A stretch of 64,000 nt of DNA. Origin: Collinsella sp. OM04-5 (lineage in GTDB: Bacteria > Actinomycetota > Coriobacteriia > Coriobacteriales > Coriobacteriaceae). Positions 48,462-57,603 of the stretch are shown one piece after another. The stretch lies in NCBI RefSeq assembly GCF_003439125.1, contig NZ_QSUU01000004.1, positions 111,824 through 175,823 on the forward strand, in the 5' to 3' direction. The notes under the pieces were generated by a model. The model worked only from the letters and a program-made list of their open reading frames with translations. It did no database searches and was not told where the DNA came from. The stretch's first letter is position 1, and the number at the start of each line of letters is the position of its first letter. The position numbers were made by a program, and so were the translations under genes.

Positions 48462-49739
48462 CTAGTGCTGCGCGACGACAACACCCAGGCCATCGGGGAT
48501 GACGGCGACCTTGGCGTCGGCACCCTTCATCTCAAAGGCGAGCTTGAGCGCCTCCTCGAGGGTGTTGACCGGCGTCATGTGCATATCCTTGAGCATCTGG
48601 TGATCGCACAGGTCGGTGACCATGATCACGGGGTGATGCGCCAGGATGCGGGCAAAGATCTGGCTCGTCCACTGATCGGGCAGGGTCTCGTCCTTAGGAC
48701 GATCGATACAGGCGCGCTCAAACTCTGCCGGATCGTTGTCGGCGATGTTGTGATAGAAGCCCTCGCCGCCGTGACCGTCGGCACAACCGGCGACGTCGAT
48801 GATCACGCCGCCCTCGGGAAGCGTGGCCTCGGCAGCGCACATGCCCTTCACAGCCTGATAGATGTTCTGATCGAGGGGGTAGCCGCCGTTAGTGGTAATG
48901 GCGATCTCGCACTCGACGGGCTCAACGCCGGCAAGGCTCTTCACGAACTCGCAGCCAGCCTCGTGCGCCTTGTGGATGTCGCCGGCAAAGGAGCCAATGA
49001 CCTCGTGCTTGCCGTTGAGCACCACGTTGAGCACAAAGGCAAGGTGAGCCATCTCGGCGGCGGCAAACATGTCCTCGCTCACGTGGTTGTGGCACAGGTT
49101 GCCGGCACGCGAGTGGGAATCGTTCACAAACTGACCGTTGTGGTTGTACATGATGGTCTTGTAGCTGGCGATGCCAGGCAGGACGGACTTGCGGCTACCA
49201 GAGAAACCGGCAAAGAAGTGCGGCTCAATAAAGCCCTCGGCAAGCAGCAGATCGCAATCGGCCGCAATCTTGTTGATGATGCACTCGCCACCAGAAGGCA
49301 GGGTGCCGATCTTTTTCATCATGCTGTCGTCGGTCGCGACATGCATAACGATTTCCTCGTTGGCAACGATGTCCTCGCCATACTTATTGACGAGCTCCTC
49401 GTGCGTCGACGGACGGTGCATACCCGTAGCAACCAAAATACGCACACGGGCCTCGGGCGCAGCGGCATGAATGTGATGCAGCAGAATAGGCATCGTCACA
49501 CGCGAAGGAACGGGACGCGTATGGTCAGAGCTGATAATTACGATATCCTTTTTGCCAGCACAAAGCTCCTCGAGCGAAGGCGAGCCATAAGGGTTGGCAA
49601 GCGACTCCTCTACCAGCTCTTCCTGCGATTTTGTAGTCTTAAACTCGTTTTGATGACCTTCCATCACACCCGCGAAGTTCTTGTCCTCGAGCTCCAGATG
49701 CAACGTCTTGTGGTCAAACGGTAGTTCACATTCAAACAT
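48462..49739 (-). CDS. larA: nickel-dependent lactate racemase LarA
   Basis: The 425-residue enzyme interconverts D- and L-lactate using a nickel-pincer nucleotide bound to a Lys. Expected residues are visible: Arg in SDHTRPVPS (~76), His in ATGMHRPS (~105), and His and Lys in GFIEPHFFAGFSGSRKSVLP (~174 and ~183, where the lactobacillus enzyme has H174 and K184). The ATG at 49739 follows GGAAGAGGG. Cofactor genes larB and larC are in the opposing unit; larE is not in the window. A related hydroxy acid as substrate is possible in this family. Confidence 0.93.
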   Translation of the reverse strand: MFECELPFDHKTLHLELEDKNFAGVMEGHQNEFKTTKSQEELVEESLANPYGSPSLEELCAGKKDIVIISSDHTRPVPSRVTMPILLHHIHAAAPEARVRILVATGMHRPSTHEELVNKYGEDIVANEEIVMHVATDDSMMKKIGTLPSGGECIINKIAADCDLLLAEGFIEPHFFAGFSGSRKSVLPGIASYKTIMYNHNGQFVNDSHSRAGNLCHNHVSEDMFAAAEMAHLAFVLNVVLNGKHEVIGSFAGDIHKAHEAGCEFVKSLAGVEPVECEIAITTNGGYPLDQNIYQAVKGMCAAEATLPEGGVIIDVAGCADGHGGEGFYHNIADNDPAEFERACIDRPKDETLPDQWTSQIFARILAHHPVIMVTDLCDHQMLKDMHMTPVNTLEEALKLAFEMKGADAKVAVIPDGLGVVVAQH

Positions 49740-50155
49740 TGACGAGCGCCCTCTTCCTTTCAACTGACACACTAGTCAAACCGTTGGAAGGATACGCCGC
49801 TCACCGAAAAACACCACCGTCCACCGACTCATTAACACAACGTTCATATTTGACCCATAACAAAACGGCCGTGGTCCCAATGAGGACCGCGGGCGCTACA
49901 GTCGCAAGGCGAGAAGCGCCAAACGCGCCGCCGAGACAGACCCCATCCAAAACGCGCGAAGCGCGCTATCTTTTCCCCAGCAGTAATCCGCCGAAGACCG
50001 GACATCGTAGGGCCCCATCAGTTTACTTTTAGGCACACTCCGCAGGACGCAAGAAGCCCTCGCCGCACGAAGTGCGCAGCGAGGGCTTCTTGCATGTCCG
50101 AGGACGTGCCTAAAAGTAAACTGATGGCGGACCCGGACGACTACAGGGTTATCGA
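49740..50155. other. gene-free region between larA and ppc
   Basis: Holds the larA promoter region (49745-49990; no clear -10/-35 pair recognised, small CGCGCGAAGCGCGC palindrome near 49955) and hairpin B. No gene seen. Confidence 0.6.
50015..50127. repeat. 113-bp long hairpin B with a shared core
   Basis: The outer arms are 22 bp and perfect: CCATCAGTTTACTTTTAGGC-AC (50015-50036) against 50106-50127. The core reads CCGCAGGACGC, AAGAAGCCCTCGC, CGCAC-GAA-GTGCG, GCGAGGGCTTCTT, GCATGTCCGAGGAC. Compared with hairpin A the core is the same except for covarying stem bases (GGCTCGC/GCGAGCC versus GCCCTCGC/GCGAGGGC). It lies 29 bp after the ppc stop. Confidence 0.9.
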
Positions 50156-52969
50156 TTACCCCGTGTTCTGCAATCCTGCCGAGACGCCGGTCACAGTCGA
50201 AAGAATCAGGCTCATGTACTCGGCCTTCTTCTCCTCGGCCATCTCGTCCTGGTTCATACGCACCTCGCGAAGGGCGCGGACCTGAGCGATGGACAGGGCG
50301 TCGACATAGGGGTTACGCACGCGAACGGCGCAGCCAAGCACGCGACGGCGCTGTAGCGGCCACTCGTCACCGACGATGGCAAGGACCCACTTACGCGTGA
50401 GCTGCATCTCGGTGAAGACCTTCTTGGACAGATCCTGGCGATCGCCCAGGTGCAGATACATCTTGGCGATGCGCTGGTCGGTCTTAGCGATCGACATCTC
50501 GATGTTGTCGATGAACGTGCGGAAGAACGGCCACTCCTGGTAGGCAGCCTTGAGCTGGTCAAGATCGCCCAGCTGCTCGCAGGCGGTACCCAGACCGTAC
50601 CAAGCGGCCAGGTTAATGCGAGCCTGGCTCCAGCTGAAAATCCACGGAATGGTACGCAGGTCGTCGAGCGACTTGGCACCCAGACCGCGCTTGGCCGGGC
50701 GCGAGCCGATCGGCAGCAGACCGACCTCGGTCAGCGGCGTCACGGTCGAGAACCACGGTGTAAAGTCCTCGGTGTTCAGCAGATCCAGATAGCGCTCGTG
50801 GCTTGCAGCGTTGAGCTTCTCGGCCATATCCCAGAACTTCTGCGTGGTCTCGGTGTTGGTCTTCTCGACGCTCGGGGCCGACTGCAAAAGCGTTGCAGCG
50901 GCAACGGACTCAACATGGCGCTGAGCCAGCGTGCGGTTACCGTAACGGGCAAAGATGACCTCGCCCTGCTCGGTGAGCTTAAAGAAGCAGTTGACCGAAC
51001 CCTTGGGCTGCGCCAGCACGGCCTTGTTGGCCGGGCCGCCACCACGGCCCACGGCACCGCCGCGACCGTGCATGAGCACCAGATCGATATCGTTCTTCTC
51101 GGCCCACTTGGCAATACGCTCCTGTGCGGAGTGCAGCGCGAGCATAGCCGTGGTAGGACCGGCATCCTTGGAGGAGTCGGAATAGCCCAGCATGACCTCC
51201 ATGCGACGGTTGGTCTGGGCAAGGCGCTTTTGCACCACGGGCAGCGTAAGCATCTGGTCGAGCACGTCGACGCAGCCCTCGAGGTCCTCGAGCTGCTCGA
51301 ACAGCGGGATCACGTCGAGCTCGGGGACATCCTCCTCATGCGCAAAGGACAGGTGGGCAAGCTCAAAGACGTCGGCCACATGCTGGGCGCTCTTGGTGAA
51401 CGAGATGATGTAGCGGTGCGCCATCTTCTTGCCGTAACGCTTTTGGATGGAGCCGATAGCGCGGAAGGTATCGATGACCTCGCGCGTCATGGGCTGCAGA
51501 TCACCATGGATACCGTTCTCGTGGATATCCTTGAGGGCGCGGGCGTGCACCACGGAGTGCTGACGGAACTCCATCTCGACCATGTGGAAGCCGAAGGACT
51601 CGACCTGCCAGATGATGGTCTGGACCGGGCCGTAGGCAGCACGGACGGCACCGCAGGCGGCCAGCGAGCGCTGGACGACGCGCAGGTCCTCCAGGAACTC
51701 ATCGGCGCTGTGGTACATGGTGTCGGTGATGCGACGCACGGTGGCGTTGAGTCGGTCGGCCATGACGAGCATGACGGCGCGATGCGGCTCGTGCTCGGAG
51801 ATTAGTTCAGCACGTGCGGTGTACTGAGTGCTCATCTCGACCTGATGGTTCCACAGGTTGATGAGCTCGGCAGACGGCTTGCTGTAGGTGGCCTCGAGCG
51901 TGAGGTTGCGGCCGATGCGGCGGCACTTGTCCTCGAGCTTGAGCACCATATGGGTGAAATACTTGGCAGCGACCTCGCGGCTCACCTTGGCGGTGACGTT
52001 GGGGTTACCGTCGCGGTCGGAACCGATCCAGCTGCCGGGGTGGAAGAACGCCGGGCACAGCGGCGGCACGGTGCCGGCCTTATCGCCCAGCACCCAGTCA
52101 TCAAAACGACGATAGATGACGGGAATAACGTCGAACAGCGTGTTATCGAAGATGTCGATGATGGTATCGGCTTCCTCGACCGGCGTGGGTTTCTTGAGCG
52201 CGATGGGGCTCGTACGCACCAGGGCGTCGATCTCCTGCAGCATATGGCGCTCGTTCTCCACCAGGTCGGAACCGCCCAGACGCGGACGCTCCTCCAGCAG
52301 GTTGGAGATACGGCGAATCTTGCCCTCGACGGCCTTACGACGGGCCTCGGTGGGATGTGCGGTAAAGACAGGGTGGAACTCGAGCTTGCCGAGCAGCTCG
52401 TTGGCGCCCTCGACACCCATCTCGTTTACCAACTGGTGATAGGCGACGGTGAGTTCGTTGGCAGGATCGACCTCGGTATCGGTCGATGCGCCGGCCTCGC
52501 GCTCGCGCAGCTGCGCCACACGGTAATTCTCCTCCGACAGGTTTGCCAGATGGAAGAAGCTCGTAAAGGCGCGGACGATAACCTGCTGTTTATCGAGCGG
52601 CAGGCTGTCGATCATATCGACAACCTCGCGAAACGCCACGGCGGTGGGCTCGTCGGCAGTGGGCACGCCCTGCTCGTCGACGGACTCGTCGGCAGCACGG
52701 CTACCGGGGTTGCCGGCATTGGCCACAATCTCGGCTGTCAAAATCTTGTCGAACAGGTCCGCGATCTCGGGATCATACTCGCTAAGCACACGGCGCTCCA
52801 GGCGCAAGAACAGCGCCAGATTGTCGCGCAGCTCCTCGGGGATCTCGATCTCGGCGAGACGCTCCTTGGACTCGGCATTCAAGCCGATTCGGTTAACGAG
52901 GCGGTTGACCACGGCAGCGACACGCGCCGCGGCTTCGGGTACAGACTGGTTGCTTGGGTTCTCAGCCAC
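50156..52969 (-). CDS. ppc: phosphoenolpyruvate carboxylase
   Basis: The 937-residue enzyme makes oxaloacetate from PEP and bicarbonate, the anaplerotic entry to succinate in fermenters. Active-site signatures are VFTAHPTEARRKAV (His near 204), LGYSDSSKDAGPTTAML (Lys near 600), HGRGGAVGRGGGP, and the C-terminal GLQNTG that ends all PEPCs. A GTG at 52969 has GGGAGG at a usable distance, whereas the ATG 12 bp upstream is almost on top of its own AGGAGG. The start is therefore not certain. Monocistronic; hairpin B follows. Confidence 0.96.
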   Translation of the reverse strand: MAENPSNQSVPEAAARVAAVVNRLVNRIGLNAESKERLAEIEIPEELRDNLALFLRLERRVLSEYDPEIADLFDKILTAEIVANAGNPGSRAADESVDEQGVPTADEPTAVAFREVVDMIDSLPLDKQQVIVRAFTSFFHLANLSEENYRVAQLREREAGASTDTEVDPANELTVAYHQLVNEMGVEGANELLGKLEFHPVFTAHPTEARRKAVEGKIRRISNLLEERPRLGGSDLVENERHMLQEIDALVRTSPIALKKPTPVEEADTIIDIFDNTLFDVIPVIYRRFDDWVLGDKAGTVPPLCPAFFHPGSWIGSDRDGNPNVTAKVSREVAAKYFTHMVLKLEDKCRRIGRNLTLEATYSKPSAELINLWNHQVEMSTQYTARAELISEHEPHRAVMLVMADRLNATVRRITDTMYHSADEFLEDLRVVQRSLAACGAVRAAYGPVQTIIWQVESFGFHMVEMEFRQHSVVHARALKDIHENGIHGDLQPMTREVIDTFRAIGSIQKRYGKKMAHRYIISFTKSAQHVADVFELAHLSFAHEEDVPELDVIPLFEQLEDLEGCVDVLDQMLTLPVVQKRLAQTNRRMEVMLGYSDSSKDAGPTTAMLALHSAQERIAKWAEKNDIDLVLMHGRGGAVGRGGGPANKAVLAQPKGSVNCFFKLTEQGEVIFARYGNRTLAQRHVESVAAATLLQSAPSVEKTNTETTQKFWDMAEKLNAASHERYLDLLNTEDFTPWFSTVTPLTEVGLLPIGSRPAKRGLGAKSLDDLRTIPWIFSWSQARINLAAWYGLGTACEQLGDLDQLKAAYQEWPFFRTFIDNIEMSIAKTDQRIAKMYLHLGDRQDLSKKVFTEMQLTRKWVLAIVGDEWPLQRRRVLGCAVRVRNPYVDALSIAQVRALREVRMNQDEMAEEKKAEYMSLILSTVTGVSAGLQNTG

Positions 52970-53134
52970 GTTTCCTCCCATTCCTCCTTCTATGCACGTA
53001 ACATGCGGTATCCATTATAGGCACTCGGCAAAAACTTTCGACGCTGATTGCGCTTTACCACACAAAAGTATTTTCTGCATTGCAAGGGTTTTTGCCCTAA
53101 ATGGTCGTATTTCTCGGTAGGCGGCATATACAAA

Positions 53135-53168
53135 CGGGGGCATTCCGCATAAAAGCGAAACACCCCCG
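53135..53168 (-). terminator. terminator of hisS
   Basis: On the minus strand CGGGGGTGTTTCGC and GCGGAATGCCCCCG pair with small mismatches, followed by TTTGTATA. It lies 58 bp after the hisS stop. Confidence 0.75.
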
Positions 53169-53226
53169 TAACAATCGTTCTCCATGAGCAGGGCACGTTA
53201 GCAGGCCCGCAGCTCAAAAAGATGCG

Positions 53227-54540
53227 CTACAGGCGCTCGCGAACCGCCTCGACCACATTGGCCAAATCGACGAGAACCTCGTCATGGCTCTGCATGTCGC
53301 GCACCTTAACCTTGCCGGCAGCAAGCTCGTCGCCGCCCAAGACCAAAATGAGCTTGGCGCCCACCTTGTCGGCCTGCTTAAACTGGGCCTTGAGCGAACG
53401 GCCCTGATAGTCTGCCTCGGTCACGATACCTGCGGCGCGAAGCTGCTGCGTAATGGCAAACACGTTCTGGCGCAGTTCCTTGCCGGCATTGGCGACGTAG
53501 ACACACGGGGCCTCATCGGCGCCCAGGTCGCTGCCAAAGGCCTGCAGGGCCAACAGGGCGCGCTCAAAACCGACGGCGAAGCCGACGCCGGCCGTGGGCT
53601 TGCCGCCCTCGAGCTCAACCAGACCATCGTAGCGACCGCCGCCACCGATGGAACCGACGCCGGCGCCGGGAGCCTCGACCTCAAAGACGGTACGGGTGTA
53701 GTAGTCCAGGCCGCGCACCAGGGTGGGGTCCTCGACATACTCGATGCCAGCGGCATCCAGATAGCGCTTGACCTGCTCGTAGTGCTCGCGACACTCGTCG
53801 CACAGGTTGTCACCCATCAACGGGGCCTCGGCCATGATCTCGCGGCAATGGTCGTTCTTGCAGTCGAAGGCGCGCAGCGGATTAAGCTCGGCGCGCTCGC
53901 GGCACTCGTCGCACATCTCGTCGGCGTGGTCGAGAATGAACTGCTTAACCTGCTCGCGATAGGCCGGACGGCACTGGGCATCGCCCATCGAGTTAATGAG
54001 CAGACGGAGCTTGGAAAGATCGAAGCCCAGGCGCTTGTAGAACTCCATGAGCATAATGATGCACTCGGCGTCTGCCGCCGGATCGGGAGCACCGAGCCAC
54101 TCGATGCCCACCTGGTGGAACTGACGCAGGCGACCCTTCTGAGGACGCTCGCCGCGGAACATGGCCTCGGCATAGTAGGCCTTAAACGGCGTGGAGCCCT
54201 GAGGCACCAAGTTGTTCTCCACGACGGCGCGCACCACGCCGGCCGTGCCCTCGGGACGAAGCGCCAGGCGCTGCTTGGGCTTGAGCTTGCTATCGGTACC
54301 CTCGGTAAAGACGCGCTCCAGGTTGGCGCCGCTAAACACGCGGAACATCTCCTTGCGCACGACGTCGGTCGACTGGCCGATGCCGTGGACAAACACGTCC
54401 ACCTGCTCGATGGCGGGCGTCTCGATGGGCTTAAAGCCAAACGGCTCGAATACGCCGGCCGCAATCTGCTGCATTTTTTGCCAAGCGCGCATCTCGGCGC
54501 CGATAAGGTCGCGGGTTCCCTCCGCCTTCTGTGCCTGCAT
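53227..54540 (-). CDS. hisS: histidyl-tRNA synthetase
   Basis: The 437-residue class II synthetase charges tRNA-His. Motif 2 region FRGERPQKGRLRQFHQVGIE and the histidine-specific segments RGLDYYTRTVFE and GGGRYDGLVE are present. A Cys-rich insertion (CDECRERAELNPLRAFDCKN then CREI and LCDECREHY) is present as in many bacterial HisRS. The C-terminal anticodon domain runs from residue 335. The ATG at 54540 is preferred to a TTG two codons upstream. Monocistronic. Confidence 0.96.
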   Translation of the reverse strand: MQAQKAEGTRDLIGAEMRAWQKMQQIAAGVFEPFGFKPIETPAIEQVDVFVHGIGQSTDVVRKEMFRVFSGANLERVFTEGTDSKLKPKQRLALRPEGTAGVVRAVVENNLVPQGSTPFKAYYAEAMFRGERPQKGRLRQFHQVGIEWLGAPDPAADAECIIMLMEFYKRLGFDLSKLRLLINSMGDAQCRPAYREQVKQFILDHADEMCDECRERAELNPLRAFDCKNDHCREIMAEAPLMGDNLCDECREHYEQVKRYLDAAGIEYVEDPTLVRGLDYYTRTVFEVEAPGAGVGSIGGGGRYDGLVELEGGKPTAGVGFAVGFERALLALQAFGSDLGADEAPCVYVANAGKELRQNVFAITQQLRAAGIVTEADYQGRSLKAQFKQADKVGAKLILVLGGDELAAGKVKVRDMQSHDEVLVDLANVVEAVRERL

Positions 54541-54605
54541 GGGCAAACACCTTTCTTTTGTATCGCGTCATAGGTACAGGACATTATACGGCACAAAGCA
54601 GCAAC

Positions 54606-54665
54606 GCGGCGGCGCGTCTGACCGAACGAGGGTATGGGGACTCGTTCGGCCAGACGCGCCGCCGC
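54606..54665. repeat. 60-bp hairpin with 25-bp arms
   Basis: GCGGCGGCGCGTCTG-a-CCGAACGAG (54606-54630) pairs with 54641-54665 with one mismatch around a 10-nt loop. No T-tract follows. It resembles hairpins A and B in arm length but lacks their core. Confidence 0.75.
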
Positions 54666-54671
54666 TGTTTG

Positions 54672-54735
54672 TGATCCGTTTTCCTCCGTCCCCTTCGGAT
54701 CACGTGATCTGTTGGGGACGGAGGAAAACGGATCA
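54672..54735. repeat. dispersed repeat family 3, full hairpin
   Basis: TGATCCGTTTTCCTCCGTCC-CC (54672-54693) and its perfect complement (54714-54735) flank a loop that itself contains GATCACGTGATC. One arm matches 9180-9210. Confidence 0.8.
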
Positions 54736-54845
54736 TTTCGTAGGCCCGTGGCGACCTTGGAAACCGAATGATGGTACGAGCATCCATTCGGCTCCCAAGA
54801 CCGCCGCGGACAGAGCAGGGTGAGCCGGCAAACGCGGCAGCGTGC

Positions 54846-56150
54846 TTACTCCCCCGCCACGCTCGCGCGCAGCTTGGCGGCGATGGGCTCGGATGCCAGC
54901 AGGAACACGAGCATGACCACGGAGCACGCCAGGCACACAATCCAGGTGCTCGCAAAAGAGCCCGTGGCATCGAACAGCACGCCCGAAACGATGGCGCCCA
55001 CGGTGCCGCCGACCATCTCGAGCGAGGTAATGGTGCCCGTGACCTTGCCGAGGTCGGCCATGCCAAACTGCTTTGACGCGGCAATGGTGGGCGTGATGGT
55101 GCCCATGCACGTTCCGATACCAAAGCTCACAGCGGCCACAATAGGACCAAGGTCCGTCGTCGGGAAGCACAGCGCCACACAGGCGACAATACACGCAACG
55201 GAACCCAGCACGTTGCCAAAGCGCAAACCAAAGCGATCGTAGATGGCGCCGAGCGAAATCTTGGCGATAACAACCGTGACCATGTAGGCAGAAAGCACCG
55301 TACCGGCCCACATGGGGTCGTGGCCGCCCGTAACGATCTTGGCGCCGTTGACGGTAACGCTCGTCATGTTGGTGACCTGGTTGGGCAAGATGGCGCCGTT
55401 AACGAGTCCCATAAAGAGGAAGGCGACGACAAGCAGCCAAAACGCCGGGCTCTTCTTGATGCGAGACCAGCCAACGTTAACCTCAGGCGCCGTGTGCTCA
55501 TCCTTGTCGCCAGCCGTCGAGACGGACGGATCGCCCGGGTTCTCGCCGAGCGGCTTAAGGCCGATCTCGGAAGGCTTGGTGCGGAAGGAATAGGCCGTGA
55601 TGGGCAGCGCCGCCACCATGCAGATAGCCGCGAGCACTAGGAAGGCGGAACGCCAGCCAACGCTCACGATAAGCGAGCTCACGATGGGAGACAGAATAGC
55701 GCCGCCAAAGCCCGAGCCCGAAAGTGCGATGGAGATGGCAAGGCCTCGCTTGGCCGTAAACCAGTTGGCGGTCACAAGGCTAATGAGCAGGCGGGTCGAG
55801 GCGACGGCAAAGCAGCCCGAGACGGCAAAGAGCACGTAGACCTGCCACAGCTCACCGACAAAACTCATGCCGGCAAGAACGGCAGAGGTGGCGATAACAG
55901 TGAGGGAGCCCAAAACGCGACCGCTCACTTTATCGGCCACATGACCGATCACAAGTGAGCCGATAACGCTCACCACGGTGGAGATGGCGTTGGAGATGTT
56001 GTACTGCGCAAGAGAAATGCCCAAGTCGCTGACGATGAGCGGCTGGAACAGACTCATGCAGTTAACGAAAATCGTGTAGCACGTGGCCATGATGACAAAG
56101 CCGGAGGCCACGACGAGCCAACCGGGGAAGAATTTATGCTGCCGGGACAT
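54846..56150 (-). CDS. MFS transporter (oxalate/formate antiporter-like)
   Basis: The 434-residue membrane protein has twelve hydrophobic segments and the MFS loop motif GHVADKVSGRVLGS after helix 2, repeated as GAIYDRFGLRFGNVLGS in the second half. The overall pattern (an N-terminal FPGWLVVASGFVI and a large internal loop with PSVSTAGDKDEHTAP) resembles OFA-type monocarboxylate or oxalate/formate carriers. Substrate unknown. AAGGAG precedes the ATG. The M20 amidohydrolase gene lies just upstream on the same strand (38 bp), so the two may form an operon for uptake and cleavage of an amide compound. Confidence 0.85.
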   Translation of the reverse strand: MSRQHKFFPGWLVVASGFVIMATCYTIFVNCMSLFQPLIVSDLGISLAQYNISNAISTVVSVIGSLVIGHVADKVSGRVLGSLTVIATSAVLAGMSFVGELWQVYVLFAVSGCFAVASTRLLISLVTANWFTAKRGLAISIALSGSGFGGAILSPIVSSLIVSVGWRSAFLVLAAICMVAALPITAYSFRTKPSEIGLKPLGENPGDPSVSTAGDKDEHTAPEVNVGWSRIKKSPAFWLLVVAFLFMGLVNGAILPNQVTNMTSVTVNGAKIVTGGHDPMWAGTVLSAYMVTVVIAKISLGAIYDRFGLRFGNVLGSVACIVACVALCFPTTDLGPIVAAVSFGIGTCMGTITPTIAASKQFGMADLGKVTGTITSLEMVGGTVGAIVSGVLFDATGSFASTWIVCLACSVVMLVFLLASEPIAAKLRASVAGE

Positions 56151-56188
56151 ACTGCTCCTTTTTAACGAACGAGTAGCAAGATTGGGTG

Positions 56189-57487
56189 CTACCGGTGGTC
56201 GGCGATGTAGCCCAAAGCGACGGCGGCATAAGCCGCGGCGCCAAGGGGAAGCTCGGCATCGCTAAAACGTGCCTTGGGATGATGCTGAGCAAAGTGCTCG
56301 TCCGTATCAGTCACGGCAGCGCCCACGGTAAAGTACGCACTCGGGATCTCGCTCGAGATCAACGCGAAGTCCTCGCTCGCCATGGCGTGGAACAGCGGCA
56401 GGAAGGCAGCCTTGGGCAGCACCGCGCCCACGTAGCCAAGCGACGCCTGCGTCATGCCGTCGTCGAGTACCAGCGGCGGAACATCCGAAAGCGTCTCGAT
56501 AGTCGCCGGCGTGCGATACGTTGCGGCCACGCCGTTGACGACCTCGGCGATGCGGGTCTTGAGGTGCTCCATGAGCTCGACGTCGAAGCCACGCAGCGTT
56601 CCCTCAAGCACACAAGTGTCGGGAATGACATTTGCGGCCTGACCGCCGGCGAACTTGCCAATGGTAAGCGCGACCTCCTTGGCCGCCGGCACCTCGCGGG
56701 AGATGAGCTCCTGAAGCGCCAGATGCACATGGACGCCGGCCGTGATGGGGTCGATGCAGATCTCGGGGCTCGAGCCATGGCCGCCCTTGCCCTGAAGCGT
56801 GATGCGAAAACCGTACACGCCCGAGAGCGCCGGGCTGCCGTAGAGCACCAGGCCAAGCGGCGACTGGCTATTGACATGTATGGCGAAGGCGGCCTGGGGA
56901 CGCGGGTTCTGCAGCAGACCGTCGGCGATGGCGGCGCGGGCACCCTCAAAGGTTTCCTCGCCCGGTTGGAACAGCAACTTAATCGTGGCGTTGGCGTCGA
57001 CAAGCTCGGACTCGCGGGCCTTGAGCAGGCGCGCCGCACCAAGCAGCGCCGTCGCGTGCATATCGTGTCCGCATGCGTGCATGCAGCCGTTCGTAGAGGC
57101 GAAAGGCTCGCCTGACTCTTCAGCAACAGGCAGGGCATCCATGTCGCCACGGAGCATGATGACCGTACCGGCCTGTTTGTCCGTGCACGTACCGTTACCC
57201 CGAGCAGCAGCTGCCGCGCCGGCACCGATTAGGCCAACGACACAGGTGCCGTCAACAAGCACGGCATAGGGAATATCCATCTCGTCCAGACGCGCCTGGA
57301 TAAAGGCGGACGTCTGCGGAAGGTTGTTACCGAGCTCAGGCGTTTGATGGAGATCATGGCGCCATGCGGCAAGCTCGTTGGCAAACGCCTGAGCTTCTGC
57401 AACAAGACCGTCACCGATAGCGGCCTGCGCCGCCGCGGTGGCCTTGGGCGCTGATTGCGGTTGAAGATCGGACTGAGCTGGTGCCAT
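56189..57487 (-). CDS. M20-family amidohydrolase
   Basis: The 432-residue metallo-hydrolase shows the M20D pattern: WRHDLHQTPELGNN, GDMDALPVAEESGEPF, the metal site CMHACGHDMHATALLGAARL, FQPGEETFEGARAAI, and the dimerisation domain with GKGGHGSSPEICIDPI. Relatives cleave hippurate, N-acyl amino acids or aminobenzoyl-glutamate; the substrate here cannot be told. GGAGGGCATTT precedes the ATG at 57487; a longer frame has no ribosome binding site. No signal peptide, so cytoplasmic. It is probably cotranscribed with the MFS carrier downstream. Confidence 0.9.
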   Translation of the reverse strand: MAPAQSDLQPQSAPKATAAAQAAIGDGLVAEAQAFANELAAWRHDLHQTPELGNNLPQTSAFIQARLDEMDIPYAVLVDGTCVVGLIGAGAAAAARGNGTCTDKQAGTVIMLRGDMDALPVAEESGEPFASTNGCMHACGHDMHATALLGAARLLKARESELVDANATIKLLFQPGEETFEGARAAIADGLLQNPRPQAAFAIHVNSQSPLGLVLYGSPALSGVYGFRITLQGKGGHGSSPEICIDPITAGVHVHLALQELISREVPAAKEVALTIGKFAGGQAANVIPDTCVLEGTLRGFDVELMEHLKTRIAEVVNGVAATYRTPATIETLSDVPPLVLDDGMTQASLGYVGAVLPKAAFLPLFHAMASEDFALISSEIPSAYFTVGAAVTDTDEHFAQHHPKARFSDAELPLGAAAYAAVALGYIADHR

Positions 57488-57566
57488 AAATGCCCTCCAG
57501 TAACGTTTTTGCAGTAAGCACTTTGATAGCGTAAAGCGCAAGGTACAACTTTAAGGGCGAGGTATA

Positions 57567-57596
57567 AAAAATGCCGCCCCAGGAGGGCGGCGCAAC
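57567..57596 (-). terminator. terminator of the EamA gene
   Basis: GCCGCCCC and GGGCGGC pair around a short loop; ATTTTTTATACC follows on the minus strand, 8 bp after the stop. Confidence 0.8.
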
Positions 57597-57603
57597 AAGT
57601 TGT

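Larger units (their letters stand above)
54541..54845. other. gene-free region with two long hairpins
   Basis: Holds the hisS leader (54541-54600), two hairpins (54606-54665 and 54672-54735) and about 110 bp before the MFS stop in which I see nothing. Confidence 0.6.
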
